9,079 bases of DNA, from positions 1 through 9,079 of the forward strand of contig DCDC01000002.1 in assembly GCA_002316225.1 (NCBI GenBank). Direction: 5' to 3'. This DNA is from Firmicutes bacterium UBA1065. GTDB taxonomy: Bacteria > Bacillota > Clostridia > Tissierellales > Sedimentibacteraceae. Position 1 is the stretch's first letter. Each line of letters opens with the position of its first letter. Both the position numbers and the translations under genes were made by a program. The notes beneath the pieces were generated by a model. It was not told the DNA's origin and did not search any database. It saw only the letters and a program-made list of their open reading frames with translations. This document shows, piece by piece, positions 1 through 7,062 of the stretch.

Positions 1-19
1 GCGGATATTTTTATTATTT

Positions 20-1696
20 TTACTCGTCTAAATCCACTTCAACTATTATGGGAAGTATCATGGGGCTTCTTTGAATTTTTTCGTATATAAAGCTGCTCAA
101 AGAATCCTTTATTACCATTTTGATGTTGTTCCATTCCTTAACATTCGTGTCTTCGCATTTTTCCAGGGCTTTTCTCACAACGGTCTTTGATTCTTCTATC
201 AGGTCAATATTCTCCCTAACATATATAAAGCCTCTGGAAACTATTTCGGGGCCTGCCAAAACTCTACCGGTACCCCTTTCGGTGGATAATACAACTATTA
301 TCAAGCCGTTTTCGGAAAGAAGCTTCCTGTCCCTGAGAACTATATTTCCTACATCTCCTACTCCCAAGCCGTCCACCAAAATATTTCCGGATGTAACGGT
401 GCCGTTTTTCACTATTGATTTGGAAGTGAGTTCAATAACATCACCGTTATTTCCTATCACCGTATTTCCAACAGGCATGCCCAATTCATGAGCTAAGTTG
501 GCATGCTGGACCAAATGCCTGTATTCCCCGTGAACCGGCATGAAGAACTTAGGTTTTAACAAGGAAAGCATAAGCTTCAGTTCATCTCTCCTGGCGTGGC
601 CCGATACATGGACCTGGGTCAAGGCATCATACAGAACCCTTGCACCTTTCTCATATAAGGTATTTATTATTCTTGAAACGGTAATTTCATTTCCCGGTAT
701 GGGGTTGGCTGAAATTATCACCAGATCTCCCGGCTTTATTTGAATTTTCCTGTGGTCATTGTTAGCCATCCTTGCCAGGGCAGACATGGGCTCCCCTTGA
801 CTTCCCGTAGTGAGAATAACTATTTCATCATCTTTAAGGCTTTTTACCTCATTAACATTAACGATGGTTCCTTCGGGAGCATTTAAATACCCTAAGTCCA
901 GGGATACCTTGATTGCATTCACCATGCTTCTCCCTGATATGGCAACCTTCCTCTTGTTGACAACGGCAGCATCTATAACCTGCTGCAGCCTGTGAATATT
1001 GGAAGCGAAGGATGCAACGATTATACGGGAATCACAGTTTTTAAACACATCCATGAACTTTTGCCCTATGGTTTTTTCTGATTCCGTGAAACCGGGTCTT
1101 TCGATGTTTGTGCTGTCGGACATGGCAAGGAGCACGCCTTTACGCCCAATATCCGCAAACTTTCCTAAATCAATGACCTCTTCATTGATGGGTGTATAAT
1201 CAATTTTAAAGTCTCCCGTATGAACTATAGTTCCGACCGGGGTGTCTATGGCATAAGCCACGGCGTCAGGTATGCTGTGATTAACCCTTATGGGTGTTAT
1301 TTTAAAGCATCCTAATTTGAAGCTGTCTCCTGCTTTAATTTCATTTAGGGAAGCATCTTCTATTTTATGTTCCAAAAGCTTGTTTTCCACAAGACCTATG
1401 GTAAGTTTTGTTCCATAAATGGGAATATTTAATTTCTTCAAAAAATATGGTATTGAACCTATATGGTCTTCATGACCGTGAGTCAAAATAATTCCCTTTA
1501 CTTTTTCCTTGTTTTTTATCAAATAAGTAATATCCGGTATCACTATGTCGATACCCAGCATTTCATCCCCGGGAAAGGCCATTCCGCAATCTATGATGAT
1601 TATATCGTTATGGTATTCGATAACTGTGGTGTTTTTTCCTATTTCACCCAGCCCTCCCAAGGGTATAACTTTTAGTTTATGTTTCTTTTCTGCCAT
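20..1696 (-). CDS. rnjA: Ribonuclease J (metallo-beta-lactamase/beta-CASP RNase)
   Basis: RNase J is a cytoplasmic zinc-dependent 5'-3' exo- and endoribonuclease for mRNA decay and rRNA/RNA maturation. The 558-residue protein matches the usual length of about 555. Visible signatures are the N-terminal LKVIPLGGLGEIGKN (residues 8-22), the metal site HGHEDH at 73-78, H140, D162 in HTGDF, the beta-CASP GRS motif at 255-257, HVSGHA at 363-368 and PVHGEYRH around 387-394; about 100 C-terminal residues form the family's dimerisation domain. An in-frame ATG lies 30 bases upstream (1726), but the ATG at 1696 is preferred: AGGAG sits at 1704-1708 with 7-base spacing, and MAEKK fits the family N-terminus. 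The start lies inside the end of fur (20-base overlap), suggesting translational coupling. Whether it is orthologous to J1 or J2 cannot be decided; the symbol is by family. Confidence 0.95.
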   Translation of the reverse strand: MAEKKHKLKVIPLGGLGEIGKNTTVIEYHNDIIIIDCGMAFPGDEMLGIDIVIPDITYLIKNKEKVKGIILTHGHEDHIGSIPYFLKKLNIPIYGTKLTIGLVENKLLEHKIEDASLNEIKAGDSFKLGCFKITPIRVNHSIPDAVAYAIDTPVGTIVHTGDFKIDYTPINEEVIDLGKFADIGRKGVLLAMSDSTNIERPGFTESEKTIGQKFMDVFKNCDSRIIVASFASNIHRLQQVIDAAVVNKRKVAISGRSMVNAIKVSLDLGYLNAPEGTIVNVNEVKSLKDDEIVILTTGSQGEPMSALARMANNDHRKIQIKPGDLVIISANPIPGNEITVSRIINTLYEKGARVLYDALTQVHVSGHARRDELKLMLSLLKPKFFMPVHGEYRHLVQHANLAHELGMPVGNTVIGNNGDVIELTSKSIVKNGTVTSGNILVDGLGVGDVGNIVLRDRKLLSENGLIIVVLSTERGTGRVLAGPEIVSRGFIYVRENIDLIEESKTVVRKALEKCEDTNVKEWNNIKMVIKDSLSSFIYEKIQRSPMILPIIVEVDLDE

Positions 1697-2141
1697 CTTT
1701 TTTCTCCTTATCAGTGCATTGTGCACAGATACCGGTAAATTTGACCACGTGATTTAGTATTTCAAAATTGTATTGTTTTTCTATGATTTCTTCCAATGCA
1801 TTCATGAGGTCTTCTTTAACCTCAATGATTTTACCGCATTGTTTGCACAATAAATGATGGTGCTGATGTACTTCTTTGCTGTGGGGCGATAATATTTCAT
1901 ATCTTTGAAATCCGTCATCAAAATTATGTTTGTATACGAGCCCTATGTCTTCAAAAAGAATAAGGGTCCTGTAAATTGTTGCCAATCCTATCTTGGGGTT
2001 AATTTCCTGGATTATGTTGTAAATATCCTCCGTTGATAAGTGTTTATCCTTATTCTTGCACAGAACTTCATATACGGTTTTTCTTTGTATAGTTGTCTTG
2101 TAACCATTTTTATCAAGCAAATCCGTTAAGTACTCTGCCAT
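1677..2141 (-). CDS. fur: Fur-family metal-responsive transcriptional regulator
   Basis: This is a 154-residue dimeric DNA-binding repressor of the Fur/PerR/Zur family. The winged helix occupies roughly residues 1-85, with the recognition region KIGLATIYRTL at 50-60. The dimerisation/metal domain follows: HQHHH at 92-96, structural zinc cysteines C99/C102 (CKQC) and C139/C142 (CAQC). The position equivalent to the oxidisable Asp of Bacillus PerR (D104) appears to be Glu here (E107 in KIIEV), which favours Fur (iron) over PerR (peroxide), though Zur is not excluded. The start ATG has a strong GGGGGAGG site 4 bases upstream. It lies 18 bases after the DUF1292 gene and overlaps the RNase J gene by 20 bases, so it is co-transcribed. 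No convincing Fur box is seen in the window. The symbol is assigned by family and one residue, hence moderate certainty about the metal. Confidence 0.88.
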   Translation of the reverse strand: MAEYLTDLLDKNGYKTTIQRKTVYEVLCKNKDKHLSTEDIYNIIQEINPKIGLATIYRTLILFEDIGLVYKHNFDDGFQRYEILSPHSKEVHQHHHLLCKQCGKIIEVKEDLMNALEEIIEKQYNFEILNHVVKFTGICAQCTDKEKKDGRKET

Positions 2142-2159
2142 ATGTCCTCCCCCTGCAGC

Positions 2160-2402
2160 TTAAATCAAATCATCAGCTATTCCCTCGTACACTTCCTGTA
2201 CTTCTTTTATTTCTTCCTCGTCCTCAACCTTAACCAGCACTATGCTTCCGTCTTCCATTTCTTCCACATAATAAATCATTCCTTCATCAGAGTCTATCTT
2301 GTGAAGAACGGCATACAAAATATCATCAATGTGAAAAGTGGCTTCCACCACCAACTTTTCCAGTTTTCCTTCGTCATTAATCAATTCAATAATATTATCC
2401 AT
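2160..2402 (-). CDS. DUF1292 family acidic small protein (YrzB-like)
   Basis: An 80-residue, strongly acidic protein of unknown function that matches the DUF1292 family by size, composition and position. It begins MDNIIELINDEG and contains the family-like segment YYVEEMEDGSIVLVKVEDEEE (about residues 44-64), with no cysteines, signal peptide or membrane segment. The ATG is preceded by AGGAG with good spacing. It lies 14 bases after ruvX and 18 bases before fur. Members of this family commonly follow ireB and ruvX in Firmicutes (yrzB in Bacillus subtilis), so the position supports the call. No reaction or partner can be assigned from the sequence. Confidence 0.88.
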   Translation of the reverse strand: MDNIIELINDEGKLEKLVVEATFHIDDILYAVLHKIDSDEGMIYYVEEMEDGSIVLVKVEDEEEIKEVQEVYEGIADDLI

Positions 2403-2416
2403 AGACTCTCCTTTGA

Positions 2417-2830
2417 TTATTTTATACGCTGCATGTAGCTTGACAGAATCTGTACTGCTGCTAATTTGTCGATAACTTCTTTTCTTTTCTTCCTTCTTAC
2501 ATCAGCTTCTATCAGCATTCTTTCCGAGATTGTCGTGGTAAATCTTTCATCTTCAAGCTCTATGGGCAAATCAATGTGTTTTCTTAACTTCTCCAAAAAA
2601 TTAAGGACTTTTTCTCCCTGTATTCCAATGCTGCCATCCAGCATTTTTGGTACACCTGCAACGATTTTGGTGACTTTATATTCATCGATGATTTTTTTCA
2701 GCTCATTTATGTCATTCTTAATACTGGTTCTTTTTATTGTCTTTACTCCCTGTGCAGTAATCATCAATAAATCGCTGACAGCCACACCTATTGTTTTGTC
2801 GCCCACATCCAATCCCATCAGTCTTTCCAT
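2417..2830 (-). CDS. ruvX: RuvX/YqgF family RNase H-like nuclease
   Basis: A 137-residue RNase H-fold protein, the usual length for the YqgF/RuvX family (putative Holliday junction resolvase; in Escherichia coli implicated in 16S rRNA 5'-end maturation). The acidic residues expected for two-metal catalysis are present: D8 in GLDVGDKTIG, E95 in EDERFTT and D121 in IDKLAAVQIL. An in-frame ATG at 2872 would add 14 residues overlapping the reductase gene, but the ATG at 2830 gives the family-typical N-terminus (MERLMGLDVG) and has GAGG at 2836-2839 with 5-base spacing, so it is chosen. The upstream reductase stop (2838-2840) lies within this ribosome-binding site, implying coupled translation. 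The DUF1292 gene follows 14 bases later. Confidence 0.93.
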   Translation of the reverse strand: MERLMGLDVGDKTIGVAVSDLLMITAQGVKTIKRTSIKNDINELKKIIDEYKVTKIVAGVPKMLDGSIGIQGEKVLNFLEKLRKHIDLPIELEDERFTTTISERMLIEADVRRKKRKEVIDKLAAVQILSSYMQRIK

Positions 2831-2837
2831 AGAAACC

Positions 2838-3785
2838 TCACACAATTTTGATATAAAAATCCGGGCATTCACCTGCGCAATAAGAGCACAAAACGCACTT
2901 TTCCATGACTACTTTACATTTGCCGTCTACCAGCATCAGTGCATTTTGCCTGCATTTTCTCACGCAGTTTCCGCATCCGCCGCACCACTCTTCTATTACT
3001 AAAGAGCGTTTTTGATTCCTAATTTTATTTTTTATATTATTACTTAATTCATTGTTTTCCAAATAAGAGATATTTGCCTCTATTTCTTCAATAGTGCTCA
3101 TACCTATGGCTATAGAGTCCACATAAGATAAGCCGTCAACATATTTAAAAGCTTTTTCGGCTTCCCTTATAAGATGGCCTCCTCCGTAAATTTTCATCGC
3201 CATGATGAATTTTTCATTTTCTTTTGCCTTTTTCAAGGCTTCCGTCATATCTTCAATACTTCCGTCCTGGATTCCTATGCCTTTATAGTTAAGCAAAGGA
3301 AAAAGAATTTCAATTTCCTTAAACTTTATGGAATCCTTCACTGCCTCCACCCTGTGGGTGGAAATTCCAAAATGCCTGATTATTCCCTGGTCCTTATATT
3401 TCATAAAACGGTCAACAGCCTGGTAATGGCCCAAAAAATTATTTCCGTTATCCTGCTCATGGAGCATGAAAATATCCAGGTAATCAGTGTTCATCTCTTT
3501 CAAAGCTTTATTGATGCTGTATTCCGCGGTATACTTGTCATATGCATAGCTTTTGGAGGCTATGGTTAGTTTATCCCTGTCTTTATCTTTTATGAATTCT
3601 CTTAATATATTATAGTTATCATAAAGCTCGGCAGTGTCAAAAAAGTTTATTCCTCTTTCATATGCGTAATCAAGAAGTCTTACCTTGTTTTCCAATGTAT
3701 CGGAATTTTGAAGCTTGCTAAGTGAAAGCGTCCCGTAGCAGAGCTTTGATACATTTTCTTTTTCAAACAGTTTTATGTATTTCAT
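2838..3785 (-). CDS. Aldo/keto reductase with C-terminal 2[4Fe-4S] ferredoxin domain
   Basis: A 315-residue cytoplasmic oxidoreductase. Residues 1-245 form an AKR TIM barrel with an intact tetrad: D50 and Y55 (FDTAELYDN), K78 (IASKSY) and H109 (FMLHEQ). Residues 265-310 carry two complete ferredoxin motifs: C268/C271/C274/C278 (CGGCGNCVRKC) and C297/C300/C303/C307 (CVLCSYCAGEC). Such fusions are common in anaerobes and usually annotated as Fe-S aldo/keto reductases; the physiological substrate is generally unknown, and none can be given here. The fusion suggests electron exchange between NAD(P)H and ferredoxin-like carriers (inference). ATG at 3785 is preceded only by a modest AAAGG. It sits between ireB and ruvX, genes usually adjacent, after a 138-base gap with a weak terminator-like hairpin, and runs into ruvX with 7 bases between stop and start. 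No clear promoter of its own is visible. Confidence 0.93.
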   Translation of the reverse strand: MKYIKLFEKENVSKLCYGTLSLSKLQNSDTLENKVRLLDYAYERGINFFDTAELYDNYNILREFIKDKDRDKLTIASKSYAYDKYTAEYSINKALKEMNTDYLDIFMLHEQDNGNNFLGHYQAVDRFMKYKDQGIIRHFGISTHRVEAVKDSIKFKEIEILFPLLNYKGIGIQDGSIEDMTEALKKAKENEKFIMAMKIYGGGHLIREAEKAFKYVDGLSYVDSIAIGMSTIEEIEANISYLENNELSNNIKNKIRNQKRSLVIEEWCGGCGNCVRKCRQNALMLVDGKCKVVMEKCVLCSYCAGECPDFYIKIV

Positions 3786-3816
3786 GTTTTACCTTTAACA
3801 ATTTTTGTCAGGCATA

Positions 3817-3842
3817 CAAAAGCAGTATATTTATATACTGCT
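3817..3842 (-). terminator. Weak terminator-like hairpin between ireB and the reductase gene
   Basis: On the minus strand a perfect 9-bp stem AGCAGTATA/TATACTGCT (right and left arms 3834-3842 and 3821-3829) with a 4-base loop is followed by a short T-rich run TTTGT, giving four consecutive T with the stem's last base. The stem is A/T-rich and the T tract is short, so it is at best a partial terminator or an mRNA 3'-end stabiliser. It would lower expression of the reductase and downstream genes relative to ireB. The opposite strand has no T tract after the stem. Confidence 0.4.
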
Positions 3843-3923
3843 CAAAGTTGTATTTATCTCTAAGCACATTTATATAGTCTGTGTTCCCCACATGGCGGGG
3901 ATATACAGGTATTTCCCCATACC

Positions 3924-4187
3924 TTAAATATCGATTACCTTTAAGTAAACACTCAATATTTCTTCCAGGAGTTCGTCTCTTTCTATTTTTCGGATTAAAC
4001 TTCTGGCATTGTTATGATTGGTTATGTAGGTGGGGTCACCTGATAAAATATATCCTATGAGCTGGTTGTTAGGATTGTATCCCTTTTCTTTAAGCGACTT
4101 GTAAACCTGAGAAATTATCTCCCGGGCTTCATTCAGCGAACCCATGCTGTAATCGAATTTTGCTGTATTATTTACATTATTATCCAT
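3924..4187 (-). CDS. ireB: IreB family regulatory phosphoprotein (DUF965/UPF0297)
   Basis: An 87-residue protein clearly of the IreB family: it has the core EKGYNPNNQLIGYILSGDP (about residues 34-52) followed by NNARSLIRKIERDELLEEIL. In Enterococcus faecalis IreB is a substrate of the PASTA kinase IreK and negatively regulates cephalosporin resistance; that role is known for the family and only inferred here. An in-frame GTG at 4196 would add three residues, but it lies inside the ribosome-binding site AGGGG (4197-4200), so the ATG at 4187 with about 9-base spacing is preferred. It is the first gene of a transcript from the promoter at 4215-4243. The usual neighbour ruvX is displaced by the Fe-S reductase gene. 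Possible N-terminal phospho-acceptors include T8 and S14. Confidence 0.94.
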   Translation of the reverse strand: MDNNVNNTAKFDYSMGSLNEAREIISQVYKSLKEKGYNPNNQLIGYILSGDPTYITNHNNARSLIRKIERDELLEEILSVYLKVIDI

Positions 4188-4214
4188 TAAAACCACCCCT
4201 TGGTATCATTTAAC

Positions 4215-4243
4215 ATTGTACTATAGTTTTTAAATAAAATCAA
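4215..4243 (-). promoter_or_regulatory. Predicted sigma-A promoter for ireB and downstream genes
   Basis: On the minus strand TTGATT (4238-4243) and TACAAT (4215-4220) are separated by 17 bases in A/T-rich DNA, a close match to the sigma-A consensus. A start about 7 bases downstream would give a leader of roughly 20 bases to the ireB ATG, leaving room only for the ribosome-binding site. This would make ireB and the genes after it at least partly independent of alaS. Confidence 0.7.
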
Positions 4244-4251
4244 TTATTATT

Positions 4252-4318
4252 TGAGATCCTGCATCTAAAGCCACCTGATGACACTGACTGTCATCCATGG
4301 CCTTAGCGAAGGATCTCA
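4252..4318 (-). repeat. Three-tier palindromic element between alaS and ireB
   Basis: A 67-base element with three nested stems. Outer arms TGAGATCCT and AGGATCTCA (minus-strand reading; 4310-4318 with 4252-4260) pair over 9 bp. Middle arms CTAAGGCC and GGCTTTAG (4299-4306 with 4265-4272) pair over 8 bp with one G-U pair. Inner arms GATGACA and TGTCATC (4289-4295 with 4277-4283) pair over 7 bp around a 5-base loop. Internal loops of 3 and 4 bases separate the tiers. The middle stem is fully paired only as minus-strand RNA; the plus strand would have an A-C mismatch. No T run follows, so it is not a standard terminator. The outer GAGATCCTTCGCT and GGATGACA portions resemble a dispersed bacterial palindromic repeat that I recall from many genomes; this is recollection and not tested. 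Confidence 0.75.
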
Positions 4319-4341
4319 TGAAAATTTTCTGCTTTAAGCCA

Positions 4342-6978
4342 TCAGATAGAAGCTATCTGCTTTCTTACGGCATTGATAGCATCGTCAGTTTTTTCGGGAT
4401 TTTTTCCTCCTGCCTGGGCGAAGTCGGGTCTTCCGCCTCCTCCCCCGCCTGAAATCAGGGCTGCTTCTTTAACCATATTTCCCGCATGTATTCCCTTGTT
4501 CACCAAATCCTTGGTAACAGCTGATACATACAATACCTTATCTCCCAAATCTGAAGCCAATATCACGGCACAGCTTTCATTTTTGTCTCTTATCCTGTCG
4601 GCAATTTCTCTTAGAGTATTTGCATCCTTGTCTTTAAACTTGAGGGCAAAAAACCTGACGCCGTTAATTTCTTCATATTTGTCAAGTATCTCATCAAGGC
4701 TTGACTTTAACAATTCATTGTTTAATCTCTGGATTTCCTTATCCTTTTCCTTGACTTCCTTCTTCAGCTGGTTTACCTTGCCAGGCAATTCATCCTTGGT
4801 TGTCTTCATGGATAAGGACAGTTCATCGGTTAAATCATCCAATTCCCTCAAATAATCTATGGCTGCTCTTCCCGTAATGGCCTCTATTCTCCTTACCCCT
4901 GAAGCTATGCTGCCTTCGGAAAGAATTTTAAACACTCCTATTTTAGCAGTTTGGTCGATGTGGGTTCCGCCGCACAATTCCTTGCTGAAATCCCCAACGC
5001 TCACAACCCTTACCTTATCTTCGTACTTCTCATCAAACAAGGCAATGGCTCCGGACTTTTTAGCTTCTTCCATGCTGAGGATTTCGGTTTTTACCGTATA
5101 GTCGGCCAGGATTGCTTCATTTACCCTTCTTTCGATTTCTTTCAAAGTTGCCCTGTCCAGGGCTTCAAAATGGGTGTAGTCAAAACGAAGCCTGTCTTGA
5201 GATACATATGAACCTGCCTGGTTTACATGGTCTCCCAGCAATTCCCTCAAAACCTTGTGCAGCAAGTGAGTGCAGGTATGATTCTTTGCGGTGTTCTTTC
5301 TTTGGTCGCCATTTACCTTGGCCCTTATGGTGTCACCAACGGAAATGCTTCCTCTTATTACTTCGGTGTCATGGAGGTAAATACCGTTATTGAATTTATG
5401 AGTATCGGTTACCCTTGCCAGCATTTCATCGGCAGTGAATTCACCGGTATCCCCGGTCTGTCCGCCGCCCTCGGCATAAAAGGGAGTTTTGTCAAGAACA
5501 ATGATTCCCGACTGGCCTTCGTTTATCGTATTTACCTGTTCCGAGCCCACAACTATGGCAAGGACCTCGGCATCATCTTCCAGGGTATTGTAACCTGTAA
5601 AGACGGTTTTATCCGTATTAAGGGTAAATTCATTATCCCTCCAGCCTGAAGCCCCGGTGGCTTTCCTGGCTTCCCTTGCCATCCTCCTGTGCTCTTCAAA
5701 CACCTTGTCAAACTGGTCTTTATTTAGACCAAAGCCGTTTTCCTTAAGTATTTCTTCCGTCAATTCATATGGGAAACCATAGGTATCATAAAGTCTGAAG
5801 GCAACATTTCCGTCCAGCTCTTTTGCCTTTGTTTCTTTTAACTCTTGAATTTCCTTCATCAGGAGTTCAAGGCCCTGGTCGATGGTTTTTTTGAATTTTT
5901 CTTCTTCGAGGCTTATAACCTTCAGTATGTAGTTTTCTTTTTCCCCTAATTCAGGATATACTTCTTTCCAGTTATCTATTACGACCTTTGCGGTCTTGGT
6001 TAAAAACTCGCCATCTATTCCCAATAACTTGCCCTTGCGGATAGCCCTTCTGATCAAACGTCTTAAAACATAGCCTCTTCCTTCATTTGATGGTATTACT
6101 CCATCCCCTACCATAAAGGTTGCTGCCCTTGAGTGGTCACAGATAATTCTCATTAAAACGTCGCTTTCCCGTTTTTGTCCGTAAGGTATCCCGCAAATTT
6201 CAGCTAATTTATTTACAATAAAGATTAAAGGTTCCACATCAAAGACCGTGGGTTTGTCTTGTAGCACGGCTGCTACCCTTTCAAGTCCCATGCCCGTATC
6301 TATGTTGGGATTAGGAAGGGGGTGATATACACCTTGTTCATCCTTGTCGAATTGTGTAAATACCAGATTCCAGATTTCTATGAACCTGTTGCAGTCACAT
6401 CCCGGTTTACAGTCAGGTGAACCGCAGCCTCTGTCGGCTCCGGTATCATAATATATTTCAGAACACGGGCCGCTGGGTCCTACTTCCAGTTCCCAGAAAT
6501 TATCATCCTTTCCAAGTCTGACTATCCTTTCCATGGGGAGGCCTACCTTGGTGTGCCAGATATTCTCGGCTTCATCGTCTTCCAAATACACGGTAACCCA
6601 CAGCCTATCCTCTTCAATCTTCAGTACTTCGGTTAAGAGTTCCCAGGCCCACGCTATTGCTTCATTCTTAAAATAATCACCGAAGGAAAAGTTTCCGAGC
6701 ATCTCAAAAAAAGTTAAATGCCTGGCTGTGTAGCCAACATTTTCAACATCTCCCGTTCTCACACACTTCTGGCAGGTGGCCATTCTCTTGGCAGGTGGAA
6801 TTTCAGCACCGGTGAAGTATTTTTTCAGAGGTGCCATGCCTGCCCCTATCAATAAGAGGCTCTTGTCATTTTTGGGTATTAAAGAAAAGCTTTGCTCCGT
6901 TAAATGTCCCTTGCTCTTAAAAAAATTAAGGTATTCTTTTCGAATATTGTTGATTGAAAATCTATCTAATTTATCCAC
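4342..6978 (-). CDS. alaS: Alanine--tRNA ligase (alanyl-tRNA synthetase)
   Basis: AlaS charges tRNA-Ala with alanine in an ATP-dependent reaction and hydrolyses mischarged tRNA. The 878-residue protein is full length. The class II catalytic core includes RHLTFFEMLGNFSFGDYF (86-103) and the motif-3 arginine region NEGRGYVLRRLIRRA (298-312). A cysteine cluster C185/C190/C194/C196 looks like the extra metal knuckle common in Firmicute enzymes. The editing domain carries H567, H571 (HTCTH), C669 and H673 (CGGTH), the expected zinc site. A coiled coil at about 711-765 leads to a C-terminal DHHA1 domain with a glycine run at 844-849. The start is GTG at 6978: GGAGG lies at 6986-6990 with 7-base spacing and the N-terminus fits the family. 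An ATG at 7095 opens the same frame, but it lies upstream of the promoter and inside the inverted repeat. The leader is too short (about 40 bases) for a T-box. Confidence 0.97.
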   Translation of the reverse strand: MDKLDRFSINNIRKEYLNFFKSKGHLTEQSFSLIPKNDKSLLLIGAGMAPLKKYFTGAEIPPAKRMATCQKCVRTGDVENVGYTARHLTFFEMLGNFSFGDYFKNEAIAWAWELLTEVLKIEEDRLWVTVYLEDDEAENIWHTKVGLPMERIVRLGKDDNFWELEVGPSGPCSEIYYDTGADRGCGSPDCKPGCDCNRFIEIWNLVFTQFDKDEQGVYHPLPNPNIDTGMGLERVAAVLQDKPTVFDVEPLIFIVNKLAEICGIPYGQKRESDVLMRIICDHSRAATFMVGDGVIPSNEGRGYVLRRLIRRAIRKGKLLGIDGEFLTKTAKVVIDNWKEVYPELGEKENYILKVISLEEEKFKKTIDQGLELLMKEIQELKETKAKELDGNVAFRLYDTYGFPYELTEEILKENGFGLNKDQFDKVFEEHRRMAREARKATGASGWRDNEFTLNTDKTVFTGYNTLEDDAEVLAIVVGSEQVNTINEGQSGIIVLDKTPFYAEGGGQTGDTGEFTADEMLARVTDTHKFNNGIYLHDTEVIRGSISVGDTIRAKVNGDQRKNTAKNHTCTHLLHKVLRELLGDHVNQAGSYVSQDRLRFDYTHFEALDRATLKEIERRVNEAILADYTVKTEILSMEEAKKSGAIALFDEKYEDKVRVVSVGDFSKELCGGTHIDQTAKIGVFKILSEGSIASGVRRIEAITGRAAIDYLRELDDLTDELSLSMKTTKDELPGKVNQLKKEVKEKDKEIQRLNNELLKSSLDEILDKYEEINGVRFFALKFKDKDANTLREIADRIRDKNESCAVILASDLGDKVLYVSAVTKDLVNKGIHAGNMVKEAALISGGGGGGRPDFAQAGGKNPEKTDDAINAVRKQIASI
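4343..4359 (-). repeat. Short hairpin overlapping the alaS stop codon
   Basis: CAGATAG (4343-4349) and CTATCTG (4353-4359) form a perfect 7-bp stem with a 3-base loop, covering the last alaS codons and two bases of the TGA stop. No T run follows. It may affect mRNA 3' stability or be chance. Confidence 0.4.
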
Positions 6979-6985
6979 CTTGTTT

Positions 6986-6990
6986 CCTCC
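6986..6990 (-). promoter_or_regulatory. Ribosome-binding site that fixes the alaS GTG start
   Basis: The minus strand reads GGAGG, then AAACAAG, then GTG (6976-6978). This strong Shine-Dalgarno match at 7-base spacing is the main reason for choosing GTG over the upstream in-frame ATG at 7095. Confidence 0.85.
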
Positions 6991-7026
6991 GTATAATAGT
7001 ATGAACAATATGTACTTTATTATGAA

Positions 7027-7056
7027 ATTATAATGTATTCTTTCCATCATTGTCAA
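7027..7056 (-). promoter_or_regulatory. Consensus sigma-A promoter of alaS
   Basis: The minus strand carries TTGACA (7051-7056), an 18-base spacer and TATAAT (7027-7032), both perfect hexamers. A start near 7020 would leave a leader of about 42 bases before the GTG. The -35 box lies only 6 bases from the end of the inverted repeat at 7063-7136, so the repeat sits immediately upstream of the promoter. Confidence 0.85.
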
Positions 7057-7062
7057 GAAACA

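Noticed and set aside
1..19. Terminator after the RNase J gene
   Set aside because: Only 19 bases downstream of the stop are visible; they are A/T-rich with no stem.
2466..3002. A 178-codon open frame on the plus strand opposite ruvX and the reductase gene
   Set aside because: It is antisense to two well-supported genes, has low-complexity Ser/Leu/Phe-rich translation typical of reverse-strand shadows, and shows no recognisable domain. The other plus-strand frames were rejected for the same reason.
3791..3812. Small ACAA/TTGT dyad just upstream of the reductase start as an operator
   Set aside because: Only four-base arms in A/T-rich DNA; too weak to support a binding site.
3786..3923. A dedicated promoter for the reductase gene
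   Set aside because: TATAAA-like and TATACT-like -10 candidates exist, but none has an acceptable -35 hexamer at 16-18 bases.
4238..4258. A/T-rich near-palindrome that might be a Fur box near the ireB promoter
   Set aside because: By eye only about 8 of 14 positions match the 7-1-7 Fur box, which is what A/T-rich DNA gives by chance.
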